5,170 nt of DNA from CAZGVW01 sp964529265 (lineage in GTDB: Bacteria > Planctomycetota > Phycisphaerae > Phycisphaerales > UBA1924): contig CAZGVW010000113.1 of the NCBI GenBank assembly GCA_964529265.1, positions 1 through 5,170 of the forward strand, read 5' to 3'. The translations under genes were made by a program, and so were the position numbers. Positions 5,105-5,170 of this stretch are shown here, one piece after another. The notes beneath the pieces were generated by a model. It ran no database searches and was not told where the DNA came from. It was given only the letters and a program-made list of their open reading frames with translations. Each line of letters opens with the position of its first letter. Position 1 is the first letter of the stretch.

Positions 5105-5170
5105 GGGGGGCCGGGACATGGCCGCAAGCGACCGGGATCCTGACGACATATCCGCATGGATTCACACCCC

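Larger units (their letters stand above)
4481..5170. other. 690-bp region without a convincing gene
   Basis: The minus-strand frame of the second propeller gene stays open here to an ATG at 5149. However, its translation is poly-Ala, Arg-rich and low in complexity, and contains no domain apart from the dockerin-like half motif. Plus-strand frames give basic, repetitive translations that look like shadows. The region holds the candidate promoter, the remnant motif, two short tandem repeats, a possible dispersed element at 4783-4820 and a GC-rich hairpin near 5086-5104. An ATG at 5118 on the plus strand opens a frame that runs off the right edge, but only 17 codons are visible and they are not diagnostic. 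Confidence 0.6.

Noticed and set aside
4481..5149. N-terminal extension of the second propeller protein to 661 residues
   Set aside because: The added sequence is poly-Ala and Arg-rich with simple repeats, and a proper signal peptide begins at ATG 4480, which would be internal in the longer form.
5118..5170. Start of a plus-strand gene running off the right edge
   Set aside because: Only 17 codons are visible, with no diagnostic residues and unremarkable third-position GC; it cannot be supported from this window.

Overview
The window most resembles a planctomycete of the Phycisphaerae type. This is inferred from two secreted proteins that end in the paired 'GDxNxDxxVxVxDLLxLLxAWG...C.AD' dockerin-like tail common in that group, from high GC content, and from large beta-propeller proteins with no metabolic neighbours. 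No marker gene fixes the taxonomy.

Layout: (1) Positions 1-2256, plus strand: a large secreted BNR/Asp-box beta-propeller protein with about 13 Asp boxes and a C-terminal dockerin-like pair. Its frame is open to the left window edge, and the signal peptide points to a start upstream of the only canonical in-frame start codon (TTG 151). (2) Positions 2257-2316: a short convergent gap with a possible hairpin terminator. (3) Positions 2317-2739, minus strand: a thioredoxin-type arsenate reductase, ArsC, with all catalytic residues present. (4) Positions 2855-3124, minus strand: a small open frame with a hydrophobic start, interrupted by a TGA inside a 14-bp tandem repeat. The repeat places a TGA in each of the three minus-strand frames, and a 20-bp inverted repeat with one mismatch follows it. 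(5) Positions 3164-4480, minus strand: a second secreted protein, a seven-bladed propeller built from 'LHWDGSxW' and 'DDxWAVG' repeats, with the same kind of dockerin-like tail. (6) Positions 4481-5170: no convincing gene, but a dockerin-like half motif in frame just upstream of the second propeller gene, short tandem repeats, and a GC-rich hairpin.

Functional picture: the two large proteins converge on arsC and share a C-terminal tag, so they are probably exported and handled by the same surface or complex system. Neither shows a recognisable catalytic domain. ArsC is cytoplasmic and unrelated; no arsR, arsenite pump or other ars gene is visible. I see no CRISPR array, tRNA, rRNA, transposase or defence system. 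The best candidates for something undescribed are the stop-carrying repeat array with its inverted repeat, and the dockerin-like remnant upstream of the second propeller gene.
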